From: JAJTFW01 sp964534995
GTDB taxonomy: Bacteria; Bacteroidota; Bacteroidia; AKYH767-A; OLB10
DNA: 14,587 nt
Reading direction: 5' to 3'
Assembly (NCBI GenBank): GCA_964534995.1
Contig: CAZHSC010000082.1
Location: forward strand, 1-14,587
Below, one piece after another: positions 13,580 to 14,587 of the stretch (position 1 is its first letter; each line of letters starts with the position of its first letter). The notes below the pieces were generated by a model. It had not been told where the DNA came from. It did not search any database and worked only from the letters and a program-made list of their open reading frames with translations. Made by a program: the position numbers and the translations under genes.

Positions 13580-14551
13580 ATGATGAAAGTTCGTGATATA
13601 ATCGATCGCTTTCCTGATGAAATAGTCCGTTATGAAGGAGAGACCGGTTTTGAAATTCTCACCGCGCTTTCATTCGGCGATGCTACCGGAAATAGCTGTC
13701 CCGCCGCCCTTACCTGGCTGAGTGATAAAAAGGCAGCTGAATGCACGGGTTTTACCGTGGACGTTGGACTGCTTATTGTTTCCGCTGAGGCATATGGGCA
13801 GGTGAAAAATACGGGAGCTTGTACCATCATTGCCAAACAGCCACGGCGTCTTTTTCAGGCAGTTTTATCACATTGGTTTGCCATCAGGAGAGAGCCCCGG
13901 ACGGAATCTTCCGCCTTCATTGACCCCTCTGTCACGATAGGGAAGGACTGTTATTTTGGTCATAATGTAGTAATCGAAGCAGGATGCAGCCTGGGTGATC
14001 ATTGTGAGATTTTACACAATACCGTCATTTTGAAAGGTACTGTTATCGGCAATGAAGTGCGTATTGGCTCCAACTGCACCATCGGTAATTACGGGTTCGG
14101 CTATGAGAAAAATGCGGAGGGTGATTATACCCTGATTGAACATATAGGTAATGTGATCATCGGCGACCGGGTGGAGATTCATAATAATACCTGTATTGAC
14201 AGGGCTGTAATGGGAAGTACCCGCATCGGAAGAAATGTCAAGATCGATAACATGGTGCATATAGCGCATGGTGTAACATTGGAGGAAAACTGTCTTGTTA
14301 TTGCGCATGCCATGGTGGCGGGCAGCGCACGTGTGGGTCGCAATACATGGATATCTCCTGGAGCTCTCATAAAGAATCAACTCCGGGTAGGCAGTAATGC
14401 CATGGTGGGAATGGGTGCCGTGGTGCTTAAAGAAGTGAAAGAGGGTGAAACGGTTATCGGGAACCCCTCTGAAAATATAGCATCCTACCGAAACTGGTCG
14501 GCAATAAGGCGGATTTTAACAGAAGAAAAGGGAAAGAAAGAAGATGAATGA
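13580..14551 (+). CDS. LpxD-like N-acyltransferase (left-handed beta-helix)
   Basis: The 323-residue product has the LpxD plan. An N-terminal alpha/beta domain (about 1-105) corresponds to the uridine-binding part of LpxD. A long left-handed beta helix follows (about 112-295): FIDPSVTIGKDCYFGHNVVI, GTVIGNEVRIGSNCTIGNYG and VIIGDRVEIHNNTCIDRA. KIDNMVHIAHGV (221-232) holds His230, aligned by pattern with the catalytic His of LpxD (His239 in E. coli). A short charged tail ends it. It is unlikely to be the lipid A enzyme itself: none of lpxA, lpxC, fabZ is near, and its neighbour is a PIG-L deacetylase. I infer acylation of an amino sugar in the polysaccharide or its precursor. Start is ATG 13580 or the next codon, ATG 13583. 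It overlaps the next, truncated gene by 8 nt. Confidence 0.88.
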   Translation: MMKVRDIIDRFPDEIVRYEGETGFEILTALSFGDATGNSCPAALTWLSDKKAAECTGFTVDVGLLIVSAEAYGQVKNTGACTIIAKQPRRLFQAVLSHWFAIRREPRTESSAFIDPSVTIGKDCYFGHNVVIEAGCSLGDHCEILHNTVILKGTVIGNEVRIGSNCTIGNYGFGYEKNAEGDYTLIEHIGNVIIGDRVEIHNNTCIDRAVMGSTRIGRNVKIDNMVHIAHGVTLEENCLVIAHAMVAGSARVGRNTWISPGALIKNQLRVGSNAMVGMGAVVLKEVKEGETVIGNPSENIASYRNWSAIRRILTEEKGKKEDE

Positions 14552-14587
14552 TTCTGTCCTGATCTGTATTTTCTTTAATAGTATAGC
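14544..14587 (+). CDS. Possible start of the next gene of the unit, cut by window edge
   Basis: ATG 14544 overlaps the LpxD-like gene end by 8 nt (its stop is TGA 14549-14551) and stays open for 14 codons to the window edge: MNDSVLICIFFNSI. A purine-rich stretch, GGAAAGAAAGAAG (14531-14543), lies just upstream and could serve as a ribosome site. Short overlaps of this kind are the rule in this unit. Too little is present to name a family, and a chance open frame of this length is quite possible. Confidence 0.42.
   Translation, partial: MNDSVLICIFFNSI

Noticed and set aside
13580..14551. True lpxD of lipid A synthesis
   Set aside because: The fold and histidine match, but lpxA, lpxC and fabZ are missing from the neighbourhood and the partner is a PIG-L deacetylase in a glycan operon. 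A paralog is more likely.

Overview
The window reads as a surface-polysaccharide (O-antigen, capsule or exopolysaccharide type) gene cluster from a member of the Bacteroidota, joined at its left end to two housekeeping-type genes. The phylum call rests on three things: a partial gene of the Bacteroidota-typical DUF4783 family beside rlmH, a promoter matching the Bacteroidota consensus (TTTG, 19-nt spacer, TAnnTTTG), and AT-rich start regions that mostly lack a Shine-Dalgarno sequence. Genus or family cannot be fixed from the sequence alone.

Layout from left to right. (1) Positions 1-917: a secreted DUF4783 protein on the minus strand, cut by the window edge, divergent from rlmH, the 23S rRNA pseudouridine-1915 N3-methyltransferase. 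(2) Positions 908-3233, minus strand: an OafA-type membrane acyltransferase followed by a GT4 glycosyltransferase. (3) Positions 3353-4747, plus strand: one polytopic membrane protein that I propose as the Wzy-type polymerase. (4) Positions 4748-9856, minus strand: a four-gene unit read from a well-formed promoter at 9879-9909. It encodes a GtrB/ArnC-like polyprenyl-phosphate glycosyltransferase, a methyltransferase, a GT39-like GT-C transferase and an AsnB-type amidotransferase. (5) Positions 9969-14587, plus strand: a second methyltransferase, a Wzx-type flippase, a hexapeptide acetyltransferase, a PIG-L deacetylase, an LpxD-like N-acyltransferase and the first codons of another gene that leaves the window.

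How the genes may work together (inference). Wzx and the candidate Wzy point to a Wzx/Wzy-dependent pathway. The GT4 enzyme would help build the lipid-linked repeat unit in the cytoplasm. The GtrB-like enzyme would load one sugar on undecaprenyl phosphate, and the GT39-like enzyme would transfer it on the periplasmic side. The AsnB-like, PIG-L, LpxD-like, hexapeptide and OafA-like proteins suggest heavy decoration: amidation, deacetylation followed by re-acylation of an amino sugar, and O-acylation. The initiating phosphoglycosyltransferase, nucleotide-sugar synthesis genes and Wza/Wzc export proteins are not in this window. I found no tRNA, rRNA, CRISPR array, insertion sequence or obvious intrinsic terminator. 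No stretch over 300 bases lacks a gene.
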